64,000 nucleotides of DNA from Tritonibacter litoralis (GTDB lineage Bacteria; Pseudomonadota; Alphaproteobacteria; Rhodobacterales; Rhodobacteraceae), in contig NZ_WIBF01000010.1 in the NCBI RefSeq assembly GCF_009496005.1, positions 1-64,000 on the forward strand, written 5' to 3'. The notes below the pieces were generated by a model. It was not told where the DNA came from. It saw nothing but the letters and a program-made list of their open reading frames with translations, and searched no databases. This document shows, piece after piece, positions 52,816-62,166 of this stretch; within the stretch, counting starts at the first letter, position 1, and every line of letters begins with the position of its first letter. Made by a program: the position numbers and the translations under genes.

Positions 52816-52845
52816 AGTAGGGGACGGGACGATGGATTCTGTCAA
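52816..52845 (-). promoter_or_regulatory. Promoter of the guanidine operon
   Basis: On the minus strand, a perfect TTGACA (52845-52840) is followed after about 18 bp by CCTACT (52821-52816). This predicts a start near 52809, exactly where the riboswitch aptamer begins. Confidence 0.55.
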
Positions 52846-52899
52846 AAATCGCTGCCCTTAAATCGGGCTTCAAAACGCATCCGCATAGTTTTTCACCTC

Positions 52900-52922
52900 G
52901 ATTACGAAAGCTTTGCGTAATC
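52900..52922. promoter_or_regulatory. Dyad between guanidine and glucosylglycerate units
   Basis: GATTACG (52900-52906) and CGTAATC (52916-52922) form a perfect 7-bp inverted repeat with AAAGCTTT inside. It lies 168 bp before the phosphatase gene and could be an operator for the rightward pair. The rest of the 52605-53089 gap holds the riboswitch, its promoter and no gene. Confidence 0.3.
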
Positions 52923-53089
52923 CTGAGGCGGAAAACACGTCCAACCTGTCGTTTTACGGACATGCTCCCCCGCTAGGATCACGTGAACCCCATTAATGCG
53001 CACAATAAATAGGCATCCAGTAGCGACCAATGTTGTCGCTTTTGAGCGCTGCAATGGCCAGACCTCAAACGCCTTGCTACGGTGAGAGT

Positions 53090-53878
53090 ATGACGAGCGC
53101 ACTTCCCCTTTTGGTCTTTTCAGACCTTGATGGCACTTTATTGGATCACCAAACCTACAGCTGGGCCGCCGCCCGCCCCGCGCTGAACGCGCTTGCCGAT
53201 TGTGGGGCTGGTGTGGTTCTGGCCAGCAGTAAGACCGCCGTTGAAATCCAGATTTTACAACAAGAGATGGGGCTGACCCAATGGCCCGCCATTGTTGAAA
53301 ACGGGGCCGGCGTGATCTGGCGCGCGGACAGCGATGTCTTTGACACCGCGAGTTATGACAAGCTGCGTGTGGCCTTGGCCGATCTGCCATCCGGGTTCGT
53401 GGGATTTGGAGACATGTCCGATCAGGATGTGGTTGATGAAACCGGCCTGTCCCTGGAAGGTGCAAAAGCCGCACGGATGAGGTGTTTCAGCGAACCCGGC
53501 CTTTGGCAGGGCCCTGTGGACAGGCTGGCAGAGTTTTTGGATGCTGCCCGCGACAAAGGTATATATGCGCGTCAGGGCGGGCGATTTCTGACCTTGTCCT
53601 TTGGCCGCACCAAAGCTGACGCCATGGCCGAGGTTGCGGCGCGTCTGGCCCCCAAAACAACGCTCGCTCTGGGCGATGCACCCAATGATATTGAGATGTT
53701 GTTGGCCGCAGACCACGGGGTCTTGGTGGCAAACCCGTCTGCGCCCCCCATCCCCAAAACGCCGGACACGAAAAAGTTGATCCGCACCATCGAACACGGC
53801 CCCATGGGGTGGAACCAGGCGGTTCTCTCCCTATTGAACGACCAAAACCTGACCAAAGGCACAACTGCACATGGCTGA
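53090..53878 (+). CDS. gpgP: HAD phosphatase, probable glucosyl-3-phosphoglycerate phosphatase
   Basis: A 262-residue HAD-superfamily (Cof/MPGP subtype) phosphatase. Motif I is FSDLDGTLLDH, motif II VVLASSKTAVE, and motif IV LALGDAPNDIEMLLAAD. MPGP-type enzymes remove phosphate from mannosyl- or glucosyl-3-phosphoglycerate. It overlaps the synthase gene by 8 bp, so the pair makes glucosylglycerate (or mannosylglycerate), a compatible solute. The start at 53090 has GGTGAG upstream. The sugar specificity is inferred from neighbours. Confidence 0.85.
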   Translation: MTSALPLLVFSDLDGTLLDHQTYSWAAARPALNALADCGAGVVLASSKTAVEIQILQQEMGLTQWPAIVENGAGVIWRADSDVFDTASYDKLRVALADLPSGFVGFGDMSDQDVVDETGLSLEGAKAARMRCFSEPGLWQGPVDRLAEFLDAARDKGIYARQGGRFLTLSFGRTKADAMAEVAARLAPKTTLALGDAPNDIEMLLAADHGVLVANPSAPPIPKTPDTKKLIRTIEHGPMGWNQAVLSLLNDQNLTKGTTAHG

Positions 53879-55106
53879 CTTTCACCAAAACGGCAACATC
53901 ACCACTTTGCACAATCTGCGCCAGCGCCCCTTGGGCAGTTTGGACCACGAAATTTCCGTGATCGCCGAAAGCCGCAAAGTGTCACTGATCCTACCGTGTC
54001 TCTATTCCGAGCTGGAAGGGCCCGCCCTTGGCAATATTCTGGAGGAGCTGGCGCAGGTCCCCTATTTGCACCGGATCATCATTGGCCTGGACCGCGCGGA
54101 TGAGGCGCAGTTTCTCAAGGCGCGTGAGTTCTTTTCCCGTCTGCCACAAGAGCATGTGGTGATCTGGAACGACAGCCCGCGCATGTTGGAAATGCAGTCA
54201 CGACTGGTTGAACTGGGGCTGGCCCCCCAAGAACCCGGCAAGGGCAAAAACGTCTGGTCCTGTATCGGCTATCTGATCGCCTGCGCCGACAGCTCGATCA
54301 TGGCGATCCATGATTGTGACATCGTGACTTACAATCGGGAGATGCTGGCGCGGCTGATCTATCCGGTGGTGAACCCTGCGTTCCCATACCAAATGTCCAA
54401 AGGGTTCTATCCACGGATCGGTGACGGAAAGCTGAATGGCCGCGTCACTCGCCTGCTGGTCAGCCCCTTGTTGATTGCCTTGAAACGTGTGATCGGAGAC
54501 CGCGACTACCTCGATTACCTGCGCAGCTTCCGATACCCGTTGTCGGGCGAATTTGCCATGCGCACGCCGATCCTGCCGGATCTGCGGATCCCCTCCGATT
54601 GGGGTCTGGAAATCGGTGTCCTGTCCGAGGCCTGGCGCAACCTCGCGCCGAAATCCGTCTGCCAGGTTGAGATTTCGGACGCCTATGATCACAAGCACCA
54701 GGATCTGTCGCCTGAGGATGCCTCAAAAGGCCTCAGCCGCATGTCCGTTGACATCTGCAAAGCCATCTTCCGCAAGCTGGCGGCGGATGGCACCGTATTC
54801 ACCCCCAATATATTCCGCACGCTCAAGGCGACCTACTACCGATCAGCGTTGGACCTTCTGGAAGGCTATTACAACGATGCCAAGATGAACGGGCTGGAGC
54901 TGGACCGCCACAAGGAGGAAAAATCGATCGAGATGTTTGCAGAAAACATCCTGCTGGCCGGTCAGATCTTCTTGGAAAACCCGCATGAAACGCCGTTTAT
55001 CCCCACCTGGAACCGGGTGCATTCCGCAGACATGAGCTTTCTGTCGGATATGCACCGGGCCGTGGCGGCGGATCTAGCGGAGTTTACTCCGCCTTCCGGT
55101 TCGTAA
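53871..55106 (+). CDS. gpgS: Glucosyl-3-phosphoglycerate synthase (GT-A fold)
   Basis: A 411-residue glycosyltransferase of the GpgS/GT81 kind, transferring glucose from a nucleotide sugar to 3-phosphoglycerate. The metal-binding DxD is in MAIHDCDIVTYN (Asp148, Asp150). GKGKNVWSCIGYLIA, YQMSKGFYPRI and DYLRSFRYPLSGEFAMR are acceptor and donor-site segments. Coupled to the phosphatase gene. Its 3' end overlaps the convergent phosphorylase gene by 23 bp. A mannosyl version (MpgS) is less likely given the GpgS-like length and the adjacent GH13_18 gene. Confidence 0.85.
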   Translation: MADFHQNGNITTLHNLRQRPLGSLDHEISVIAESRKVSLILPCLYSELEGPALGNILEELAQVPYLHRIIIGLDRADEAQFLKAREFFSRLPQEHVVIWNDSPRMLEMQSRLVELGLAPQEPGKGKNVWSCIGYLIACADSSIMAIHDCDIVTYNREMLARLIYPVVNPAFPYQMSKGFYPRIGDGKLNGRVTRLLVSPLLIALKRVIGDRDYLDYLRSFRYPLSGEFAMRTPILPDLRIPSDWGLEIGVLSEAWRNLAPKSVCQVEISDAYDHKHQDLSPEDASKGLSRMSVDICKAIFRKLAADGTVFTPNIFRTLKATYYRSALDLLEGYYNDAKMNGLELDRHKEEKSIEMFAENILLAGQIFLENPHETPFIPTWNRVHSADMSFLSDMHRAVAADLAEFTPPSGS

Positions 55107-56835
55107 TCCAGCGGCACTGGTAAGGCGCCAAAACAATGTCTTCACCGGTGGGAGAGATCACCTCACCGGTGAGAAGATCCATCCAATCATCCCCTTCAAT
55201 AAGATTGACCGCCATAGGGCTGATGCCCAGGGTTTCGTCCGACACATTATGAAGGGCAAAGATCGACTGATCCCGGTCCAGACTTTGCCGCCACAGGCCA
55301 AAGATCCGGTCATCCAGGCGCAGCGTGAACTGCGTGGCATTGGGGTGGAAGGCCGGTTGCTCTCCACGCAGACGCAGGCGCCGGGACAATTCCGCCATAA
55401 CCAGCGATTGATTTGATCCCGGATCCGCCAGACGTGCATTCAGTTCGGCATAGTCCCAGCGATGGCGGTTGATCGCCCGGTTCATACCGCGCCGCTCCAC
55501 GGCTTCGTGATCGTTTGGCGTGGCCAACAGGGAATGGATGTAAAACGCCGGGATCCCTTCCAGCGACATCACAATCGTCTGCGACGCAATGAACCGCGCC
55601 AGATGATAGGCATCCTCGCCATTAAAGGTCGCGCGCATCGCCTCAAAGAAGCTGCAGTTCAGTTCATAGGGTTCCTCGCCCCCGCCCGGCAGCGCCCGCA
55701 TCGACACCAAACCGCCAATGCTGCGTACGGTTTCGATCATCCGCTCTTTTTCTTCCGGCGGCAGCACCCCTTCGGCAGGACGCATGCCGATGCCATCATG
55801 GCTTGCGGTGAAATTCAGATAGGCACAGCCCAATTGCGCAGGCGGCATCGCTGATTGCCAGCGCAGCAGATACTCCGCAGACCCCGATTGCATCGCATGC
55901 AGGATCAGCGGCGGCAGCGGAAAGTTATAGACCGCGTGCGCTTCGTTCCGGTTGCCGAAATAACTGAGGTTTTCGGTACGCGGCACATTGGTTTCCGTCA
56001 GCAGAACCACCGTCTCCTGCGTATAGTCACACAACAGCCGCATCAGCTGAACAATCGCATGGGTTTGCGGCAGGTGGATACTGGTGGTGCCAACCTCCTT
56101 CCACAGAAAGGCCACCGCATCCAGACGCAGGATACGCACACCGTTGTCGATATGCATGCGGATGATACGCAGCATCTCAACCAGCACCTCAGGATTGGCA
56201 AAATTCAGGTCGATCTGGTCGTGGCTAAAGGTACACCAGACGTGGCGCGGGCCATCGCTGGTCTCGACCTCGCGCAACAACGGCGTGGTGCGGGGGCGGA
56301 CAACCGCGCTCAGATCATCGGTGGGCGAGGCCTCGTAAAAGAATTTATCATGCGGGGATTTGCCCTGAAGGTAGTTATTGAACCAGGCGCTCTGGCTCGA
56401 CATGTGGTTCAGGACCAGATCCGACATCAGATGGAAATCATCCGCAATCCGCTGAATATCCGGCCAATCCCCTAGCTGCGGGTTCACCGCACGATAGTCG
56501 GTAACGGCAAACCCATCATCCGACGTGAAGGGAAAAAACGGCAGGATGTGCACGCCATGGATCACCCCCTGCAGATGCCGTTTCAGAAAATCATGCAATA
56601 CATCCAGGGGCTTGTGTGCCTTGTCGACAATCGAGTTGCCATAGGTGATCAGGACGCTGTCCTTCTCTGACCACAGATTATTGCCGGGTTTTCGCCCTTG
56701 TTTACGTCGATGGCTGCCTTCCGGCCAAAAGGCGTCAATGACCTCCTCGGCCAGAGCTTCAACATCTTGTTCGGGGTAAACCTGACCCAAAAGGTCACAC
56801 AGGCGGCGAGACAGAGAAAGATTTGACGTGGACAC
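55084..56835 (-). CDS. GH13_18 sugar phosphorylase, probable glucosylglycerate phosphorylase
   Basis: A 583-residue GH13 subfamily 18 (sucrose-phosphorylase-like) enzyme. The nucleophile is Asp239 (RILRLDAVAF), the acid/base Glu281 (LLTETNVP), and the transition-state stabiliser is in ASHDGIGMRP (His346-Asp347). Length exceeds classical sucrose phosphorylase (about 490-500) and fits glucosylglycerate phosphorylases. Next to gpgS/gpgP it would recycle glucosylglycerate to glucose 1-phosphate and glycerate. It starts with GTG at 56835 with a weak ribosome-binding site. A sucrose or glucosylglycerol substrate is the alternative. Confidence 0.85.
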   Translation of the reverse strand: MSTSNLSLSRRLCDLLGQVYPEQDVEALAEEVIDAFWPEGSHRRKQGRKPGNNLWSEKDSVLITYGNSIVDKAHKPLDVLHDFLKRHLQGVIHGVHILPFFPFTSDDGFAVTDYRAVNPQLGDWPDIQRIADDFHLMSDLVLNHMSSQSAWFNNYLQGKSPHDKFFYEASPTDDLSAVVRPRTTPLLREVETSDGPRHVWCTFSHDQIDLNFANPEVLVEMLRIIRMHIDNGVRILRLDAVAFLWKEVGTTSIHLPQTHAIVQLMRLLCDYTQETVVLLTETNVPRTENLSYFGNRNEAHAVYNFPLPPLILHAMQSGSAEYLLRWQSAMPPAQLGCAYLNFTASHDGIGMRPAEGVLPPEEKERMIETVRSIGGLVSMRALPGGGEEPYELNCSFFEAMRATFNGEDAYHLARFIASQTIVMSLEGIPAFYIHSLLATPNDHEAVERRGMNRAINRHRWDYAELNARLADPGSNQSLVMAELSRRLRLRGEQPAFHPNATQFTLRLDDRIFGLWRQSLDRDQSIFALHNVSDETLGISPMAVNLIEGDDWMDLLTGEVISPTGEDIVLAPYQCRWITNRKAE

Positions 56836-56854
56836 GGGGGCCTATTTGTTCGTT

Positions 56855-56872
56855 CAGTTCCGGAAACAACTG
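56855..56872. promoter_or_regulatory. Short dyad upstream of the phosphorylase gene
   Basis: CAGTT (56855-56859), 8-bp spacer, AACTG (56868-56872), 20 bp before the start codon. A possible repressor site; weak on its own. Confidence 0.25.
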
Positions 56873-56996
56873 GTAAAATGTTTGGCCCCTTTGCCCCCCC
56901 TGTCAACATGAAGCCGGAAATGCTTATGAAAAAGGACACAACCCGCGTGGTTTATGCGGATTGCGTCCATTCTGTAATCGTTACGCGTATCTGGCG

Positions 56997-58643
56997 TCAG
57001 CGATGGCCGCTCGCCAAATTCTGGTGTTGCACGGATGGCAGCTCTCCAAAACCGCGCCGGGGTGCACGTAGGGAAAACTCGGGCAAGCTGGAAAGCAGCA
57101 TCCGAATAGCATCGCTTCCGGTGCCGCCCGTCCGCGAGATCTGATTGATCACGCTCAGCACCCGAAGGGTTGGAGCAAACCCTGGATTGTCCGACAGTGC
57201 CCGCTCTGCGCGTTCCGCCGCTTGTTCAAATGCGCCAGCGGACAAGTAAGCGACAGCGGACAGCGTCTCAAAATAATACTTCTGCGGGCCGATGGGCAGC
57301 AATTCACACGCCGCTTGTGTCAGTTCTATCGCCTGTTCCGGCATCTCAAGATAGGCACAGGTCAGCCCTTTGAGACCCAGCGCAAGGGCCTCGTTCGGGT
57401 TATCTTCCAATGCCAGCTCAAACGAGGCATAGGCGGCATCAAAGTTGTAAGACATCTGACAATCCACCATCCCGTTCAGCGCATGGGCCAAGGAATACAG
57501 CGGATCCACGGCCAGAGCCGCTTCGGCATGATGGCGCGCGGCGGCCAGATCTGCGGCACGGCTTTCGGACAAGCCATGTTCAAACCGAAGCACATGCCAA
57601 ATCCCTTGCCAGCACCGCACGGTTGGATGGTTCCGCTCGCGTTCAGACAGGGTGCGCAATATGTCCTTGGACTGTTCGAACATCGCCCGCTGACCCATCT
57701 GCATCATGGAAATGGCCGACATCAACAGTGTGTGGTTTTCCAACTCGTGCATCTGGTTGAAGGAAGCAGTGTCCATCGCCTCTCCCCAGATCGTGCGCGA
57801 GATGTCCCGCACCATACGTTGGGTGTGCACAAAGGCTGCAGCGCCTTTGGTTGTCGAGTCATCCTCATACCTGCGGGACCAGATCAGTTTCTGCCGCTGT
57901 ACATCATGCAGATCCAAATCAATCGTCACGTGATCTTGATTGATCGAGACATAGCCCCCCACCATATAAACCGCCTGCTTAGCCGCATCCGGCTGACCGA
58001 TGGATGCCGCGCCAAGGTCAAAATGCTTGGCTGCCATGTAGGATGTGACACTAAAGGCCTGCGACCGAGCCAGACAACGGGTCAGATCCTCGGTCAGAAA
58101 GGACAAATTGGGTTTAGGCGCGCTGTCGTCTGTGCGGACCTGAAACGGCAGAACCGCAATGGAGGGCAAAACCGCATCTTTGTTGCGGCGCAGACCGCTG
58201 TGCGCAACCCGTGACATGTTTTTTGACGCAAGATCCGTGCGAACAGATTGGCCGCGCATCTTTTCCAACCATTGGGAGAATTTTTCTTCATGGGAGAGTT
58301 CGAACCCCTCCATAAATTCTCCTTTATTTGCATCATCGTCGATTTCAACGTGATCAATCTTAAGCGTCACCCGCTCCCGGTTGGCCATCAACAGCTTGGC
58401 GGCATCCGGGCCTAGGTGCCGCTTTAACGTCGATAAAGCCGTGCGCAAACTGGCTTTGGCTTGTTCCGGTTGAGATAAACACCACAGCGTATTTTCCAAG
58501 AAAGAACGCGTTCTTACACCGCCCTCCCCCGTTGTCAGCAAAGCAAGCAAAGCTTGATGTTTGGCCCCCAATGGAATGCTTTGGCCATTGGCATGGAATA
58601 CGCCAAACGCACCGAAGTGCCGGACTTTCAATAATACAACCAT
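56997..58643 (-). CDS. SARP-like regulator with TolB-type and TPR domains
   Basis: A 548-residue protein. The N-terminus (about 1-95) looks like an OmpR/SARP winged helix with BTAD-like start (VVLLKVRHFGAFGVFHANGQ...KHQALLALL, SLRTALSTLKRHLG). A middle domain resembles TolB N-terminal/FlgO-type segments (SIAVLPFQVRTDD, then FLTEDLTRCLARSQAFSV). The C-terminal third is TPR-like (EAALAVDPLYSLAHALNGMV, ALEDNPNEALALGLKGLTCAY). Similar architectures occur in rhizobial and roseobacter regulators and adenylate-cyclase relatives. Target unknown; it is next to the glucosylglycerate genes, 161 bp upstream of the phosphorylase. Weak ribosome-binding site. Confidence 0.75.
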   Translation of the reverse strand: MVVLLKVRHFGAFGVFHANGQSIPLGAKHQALLALLTTGEGGVRTRSFLENTLWCLSQPEQAKASLRTALSTLKRHLGPDAAKLLMANRERVTLKIDHVEIDDDANKGEFMEGFELSHEEKFSQWLEKMRGQSVRTDLASKNMSRVAHSGLRRNKDAVLPSIAVLPFQVRTDDSAPKPNLSFLTEDLTRCLARSQAFSVTSYMAAKHFDLGAASIGQPDAAKQAVYMVGGYVSINQDHVTIDLDLHDVQRQKLIWSRRYEDDSTTKGAAAFVHTQRMVRDISRTIWGEAMDTASFNQMHELENHTLLMSAISMMQMGQRAMFEQSKDILRTLSERERNHPTVRCWQGIWHVLRFEHGLSESRAADLAAARHHAEAALAVDPLYSLAHALNGMVDCQMSYNFDAAYASFELALEDNPNEALALGLKGLTCAYLEMPEQAIELTQAACELLPIGPQKYYFETLSAVAYLSAGAFEQAAERAERALSDNPGFAPTLRVLSVINQISRTGGTGSDAIRMLLSSLPEFSLRAPRRGFGELPSVQHQNLASGHR

Positions 58644-59004
58644 TTTTTCACCAAATGCTCATGACACCTTTTGAATAACACTATCGCATGACATAAATAA
58701 AATTCAACTATTACTACTTAGGATTGTAAAAATATAATGTGAGAAATATTGAAGTGACCCAATACGTTGACACTCTACGTAAAATTGAGGCCTTACAATG
58801 GGCATTAACCCTTAGGTATATACACCCATGGTTGCAGTAAGTCTACCGCAAAGTCTCAATCCTATGAATGGCTTGCGTCACCAACTCAGATCGACAAACC
58901 AAGACAAAGCGGCTTGCACTCAACCTGTGAGTAACCTTTTAGCACCTACCCTGGAGGTCTTGGGGTTATCGGCTCAAAGGCCAATCTTGAACCGCGTCAC
59001 AGGA
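58644..59004. other. AT-rich 361-bp gene-free gap
   Basis: Clearly richer in A+T than its surroundings, especially 58644-58820. It should contain the leftward promoter of the SARP-like gene. A TTGACA at 58767-58772 points rightward, but the nearest TACAAT is 21 bp away and no gene follows. I find no convincing reading frame, RNA or repeat. Confidence 0.5.
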
Positions 59005-59403
59005 TCACAAGCACTCTATGTCGCCGGCAAGATCCTTGAGAATGGGGCAATCCGGACGGTTGTCACCTGCACAGCAATGAACCAGCTCAGTGAGCGTGTC
59101 ACGCATGGCCTCCAGATCTGCAATCTTTGCTTCGATCTTGGTCAGATGCTCCTGGGCGAGCGCTTTGACATCCGCGCTGGCACGGGTGTCATCCTCATAA
59201 AGGCCCAACAGAGTCCTGCAATCCTCGATCGAGAAGCCCAATGCCCGCGCACGCGCCAAAAATGCGAGCTTGTGGAGATCATTTTCAGCAAAGCACCGGT
59301 ATCCGTTGGCACTGCGATGTGGACGGATCAAGCCTATGTCTTCGTAATAACGGATCGTTTTTGCGGGCAAACCAGAGCGCTCCGCGACATCACCGATATT
59401 CAT
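59005..59403 (-). CDS. cueR: Cu(I)-responsive MerR-family regulator CueR
   Basis: A 132-residue MerR regulator. The N-terminal HTH (MNIGDVAERSGLPAKTIRYYEDIGLI) precedes a dimerisation helix. The metal loop CCAGDNRPDCPIL has two cysteines in CueR spacing (C-x8-C counting the second of the CC pair), typical of Cu(I)/Ag(I)/Au(I) sensors. It is 42 bp downstream of copA in the same direction, so it is autoregulated through the copA promoter. Confidence 0.93.
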   Translation of the reverse strand: MNIGDVAERSGLPAKTIRYYEDIGLIRPHRSANGYRCFAENDLHKLAFLARARALGFSIEDCRTLLGLYEDDTRASADVKALAQEHLTKIEAKIADLEAMRDTLTELVHCCAGDNRPDCPILKDLAGDIECL

Positions 59404-59445
59404 GCTAGATCGTTCCTTTGCTCAACCAATGCGCGGGGCACCTTA

Positions 59446-61884
59446 TCACCCATGCTGATTATCATGTAAGACCGGATCTAAATTTCGCAAGCGCAGCGCG
59501 TTGGTCAGAACCAAAACACTGGAGGCCGCCATTGCCCCTGCAGCCAAGGCCGGAGACAGCTGCGGCCCGCCAAATGGCACCAAAAGACCGGCCGCAACCG
59601 GGATCAACAGCACGTTGTACCCAAAGGCCCAGCCTAGGTTCTGGCGTATGTTGCGCATGGTCCGTCGGCTTGCGTCTAACGCGGTCACAACGGACGAAAG
59701 CTGCCCGGATGACAGCACGACTTCGGCCGCTTCGATTGCAACGTCCGTGCCATTGCCCAGCGCCACGCCACAATCTGCCGCCGCAAGAGCCGGAGCGTCA
59801 TTGATGCCGTCACCGACAAAGGCCGTTGCGCCAAAGGTCGTCTGCAGTTCTGTGAGCTTGGTCAATTTGTCCGCTGGTAAACACTCTGCAAACACGTGAT
59901 CGATGCCAAGCTGATCCGCCACATGCGCGGCTGTACCCTTAGCGTCGCCAGACAACATCGCAACCGCCACACCGCGCTGTTTCAATGCGGCCACGGTTTG
60001 GGCCGCATCTTCGCGAATGGGATCACTGACGGCGATCAGTGCCGCCGCTGCGCCAGCGACTGAAACGGCAACGGGTGTCACACCGTGTTGCGCCATCGAG
60101 GTGGCCTGATCCATCCATCCATCCGGCAAAGAGGCTGTTTCCGCCACAAAGGCCAAGCGCCCCACACGCACGTCACGGCCTTCGACTTGCGCCACAATCC
60201 CGCGGCCTGCATGGGCGTGAACCGCTTCCGCATCGGGCAGCGCAGCCGCGCCTGCAGCGGCCACAAGGGCGCGCGCAATGGGATGTTCAGATTGCGCTTC
60301 AACGGCCGCAACCAAGGGCATCAGCTCTTCACGGCGCCATTCACCGTGGAAAGCGATATCCGTGACCACGGGACGCCCCTGTGTTAGCGTTCCTGTTTTG
60401 TCAAAGACCACCAGTTTGACGTCTTCCAATTGCTGCAATGCGGTGCCTTTGCGGAACAACACGCCAAGCTGCGCAGCCCGGCCCAGCGCCACCATGATCG
60501 AGGTTGGCGTGGCCAGCCCCATGGCGCAAGGACACGCAATGATCAACACGGCCACCCCAGAGACAAGCGCAGCAGTCCCCTGCCCCAAGGCCAGCCAGAT
60601 CAAAACCGTCAGCCCCGCAATGGCCAAGACCGCTGGCACGAACCGCAGCGTGATCCGGTCCACCAAAGCCTGAACCGGGAGCTTTGCGCCCTGCGCGCGT
60701 TCCACCATGTGAATGATCTGCGCCAGACGTGTATCCCGGCCCACGCCGGTGACCTCAACCTCAATAACGCCCGTGCCATTGTTGGTGCCTGCGCTGACGA
60801 ATGCGCCAGCCGCCTTGGCCACCGGCAACGGCTCTCCGGTCAGCATGCTCTCATCGATGTCGCTGCGCCCGGATACAATTGTGCCATCGACGGCCACCCG
60901 CTCTCCGGGACGCAAGCGGATGCGGTCGCCTGTTTGGATGTCAGCGATCGCCACGTTCTTGGGGCCGTTGTCTGTCACAACCAACGCCGTGTCTGGCTGC
61001 AGACCGGCCAGGGTGCGAATGGCCGCGCCTGTGCGCCCTTTGGCGCGTGCTTCCAGCAGGCGACCCAACAGGATCAGCGTCACAATCACAGCTGCCGACT
61101 CGTAATAGACCTGCACCGCTTCGTCCGGCAGAACGCCAGGCGCAAAGGTCGCAACCAGCGAATACCCAAAAGCAGCCGCTGTCCCCAGCGCCACCAAGGC
61201 ATTCATATCCGGCGCGCCACGCAACAGCCCCGGAATCCCCCGCTCAAAAAACCGCCGCCCCGGCCCGGCCAGAACCAGCGCAACCAAAATGGCCTGTAGT
61301 GTCCAGCTCAAGGACTGGCCAAGCGTGGCCATGACCCAATGATGGAAGGCCGGAACCATATGGCCACCCATTTCCAAGACAAAAACAGGCAGCGTCAGCA
61401 CCAGCGCTGTCCAGACATCACGCTGCAGCGCTTTGACCTCGCTGGGTTTATCAGACGGTGCCTCATCACTGGAACGCGCGTCATAACCTGCGCCTTTGGT
61501 GGCGTTCTGCAGGTCCCCAACCGACACGATGCCGGCAACATAGCGAACCCGTGCCATGCCATCCGTGAGGGTCACAGTCACAGACAACACCCCATCCAAC
61601 GCGCCCAACGCAGCTTCGACCCGCCCCACACAGGAACCGCAGTTCATCCCCGACAGGGCCAACGTCACCTCATGTTCTGCGAATGGGTAACCCGCGCCCT
61701 TGACCGCCTGTACAAGCGGCGCAATCGACAGCGCCCGGTCTGCCTCAATTGTCGCTGTTGCCGTTGCAAAATTAACCGAAGCCCCCTGCACGCCGGGCAC
61801 CGCCTGCAGTGCGCGTTCTGCGCGCCCAGCACAGCCTGCGCAATTCAATCCAGTGAGTTGCAAAGCATATTCTTGATGCGCCAC
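59446..61884 (-). CDS. copA: Cu(+)-exporting P-type ATPase
   Basis: An 812-residue P1B-1 ATPase. Two N-terminal HMA domains have LNCAGC and MNCGSC. The membrane copper site is IIACPCAMGLATP, the phosphorylation site VFDKTGTLTQG, and the hinge VGDGINDAPALAAADCG. It exports cytoplasmic Cu(I) to the periplasm. The start is uncertain: GTG at 61884 with AGGA upstream is preferred; a TTG at 61914 would add ten residues. Transcribed with cueR from a CueR-type promoter. Confidence 0.95.
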   Translation of the reverse strand: MAHQEYALQLTGLNCAGCAGRAERALQAVPGVQGASVNFATATATIEADRALSIAPLVQAVKGAGYPFAEHEVTLALSGMNCGSCVGRVEAALGALDGVLSVTVTLTDGMARVRYVAGIVSVGDLQNATKGAGYDARSSDEAPSDKPSEVKALQRDVWTALVLTLPVFVLEMGGHMVPAFHHWVMATLGQSLSWTLQAILVALVLAGPGRRFFERGIPGLLRGAPDMNALVALGTAAAFGYSLVATFAPGVLPDEAVQVYYESAAVIVTLILLGRLLEARAKGRTGAAIRTLAGLQPDTALVVTDNGPKNVAIADIQTGDRIRLRPGERVAVDGTIVSGRSDIDESMLTGEPLPVAKAAGAFVSAGTNNGTGVIEVEVTGVGRDTRLAQIIHMVERAQGAKLPVQALVDRITLRFVPAVLAIAGLTVLIWLALGQGTAALVSGVAVLIIACPCAMGLATPTSIMVALGRAAQLGVLFRKGTALQQLEDVKLVVFDKTGTLTQGRPVVTDIAFHGEWRREELMPLVAAVEAQSEHPIARALVAAAGAAALPDAEAVHAHAGRGIVAQVEGRDVRVGRLAFVAETASLPDGWMDQATSMAQHGVTPVAVSVAGAAAALIAVSDPIREDAAQTVAALKQRGVAVAMLSGDAKGTAAHVADQLGIDHVFAECLPADKLTKLTELQTTFGATAFVGDGINDAPALAAADCGVALGNGTDVAIEAAEVVLSSGQLSSVVTALDASRRTMRNIRQNLGWAFGYNVLLIPVAAGLLVPFGGPQLSPALAAGAMAASSVLVLTNALRLRNLDPVLHDNQHG

Positions 61885-61938
61885 GGGCAGGTCCTTTTTG
61901 AGTGCCAAGATCAAAGATCCAGATCGTCTTTGCAGGTG

Positions 61939-61969
61939 GATATGCTCCTTCCAGCAACCGGAAGGTCAA
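61939..61969 (-). promoter_or_regulatory. CueR-controlled copA promoter
   Basis: On the minus strand, TTGACC (61969-61964), a 19-bp spacer and CATATC (61944-61939). The spacer holds the dyad ACCTTCC-GGTTGCT-GGAAGGA, matching E. coli copA. The overlong 19-bp spacing is the hallmark of MerR-type activation by DNA distortion. Confidence 0.85.
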
Positions 61970-62166
61970 CACCTTTTGACATGTTTTTGTGATCTGTCCT
62001 GCAGCCTTGCGATGTGATTGACGTTTTACGGCGCTTCTGTGTGAAAACGGCGGGGTGTGATAAGCTTTTCAAATGGTGCGTTAAACGAGATGCCCTTGCA
62101 GGATGACCCAATTGCGGGTTAGCCGTTTTCAATACCTTCGCCGGTGAAGGACAAACCGCTCCGCAA

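Noticed and set aside
52817-52822. CCCTAC as a strong -10 for the guanidine operon
   Set aside because: It departs from TATAAT at several positions. I keep the promoter call mainly on the perfect TTGACA and the predicted start at the aptamer edge, with moderate confidence.
58828-59469. Rightward 213-residue frame covering the AT-rich gap and cueR antisense
   Set aside because: Two-thirds is the complement of cueR. The first 60 codons show no domain, and no ribosome-binding site precedes the ATG.
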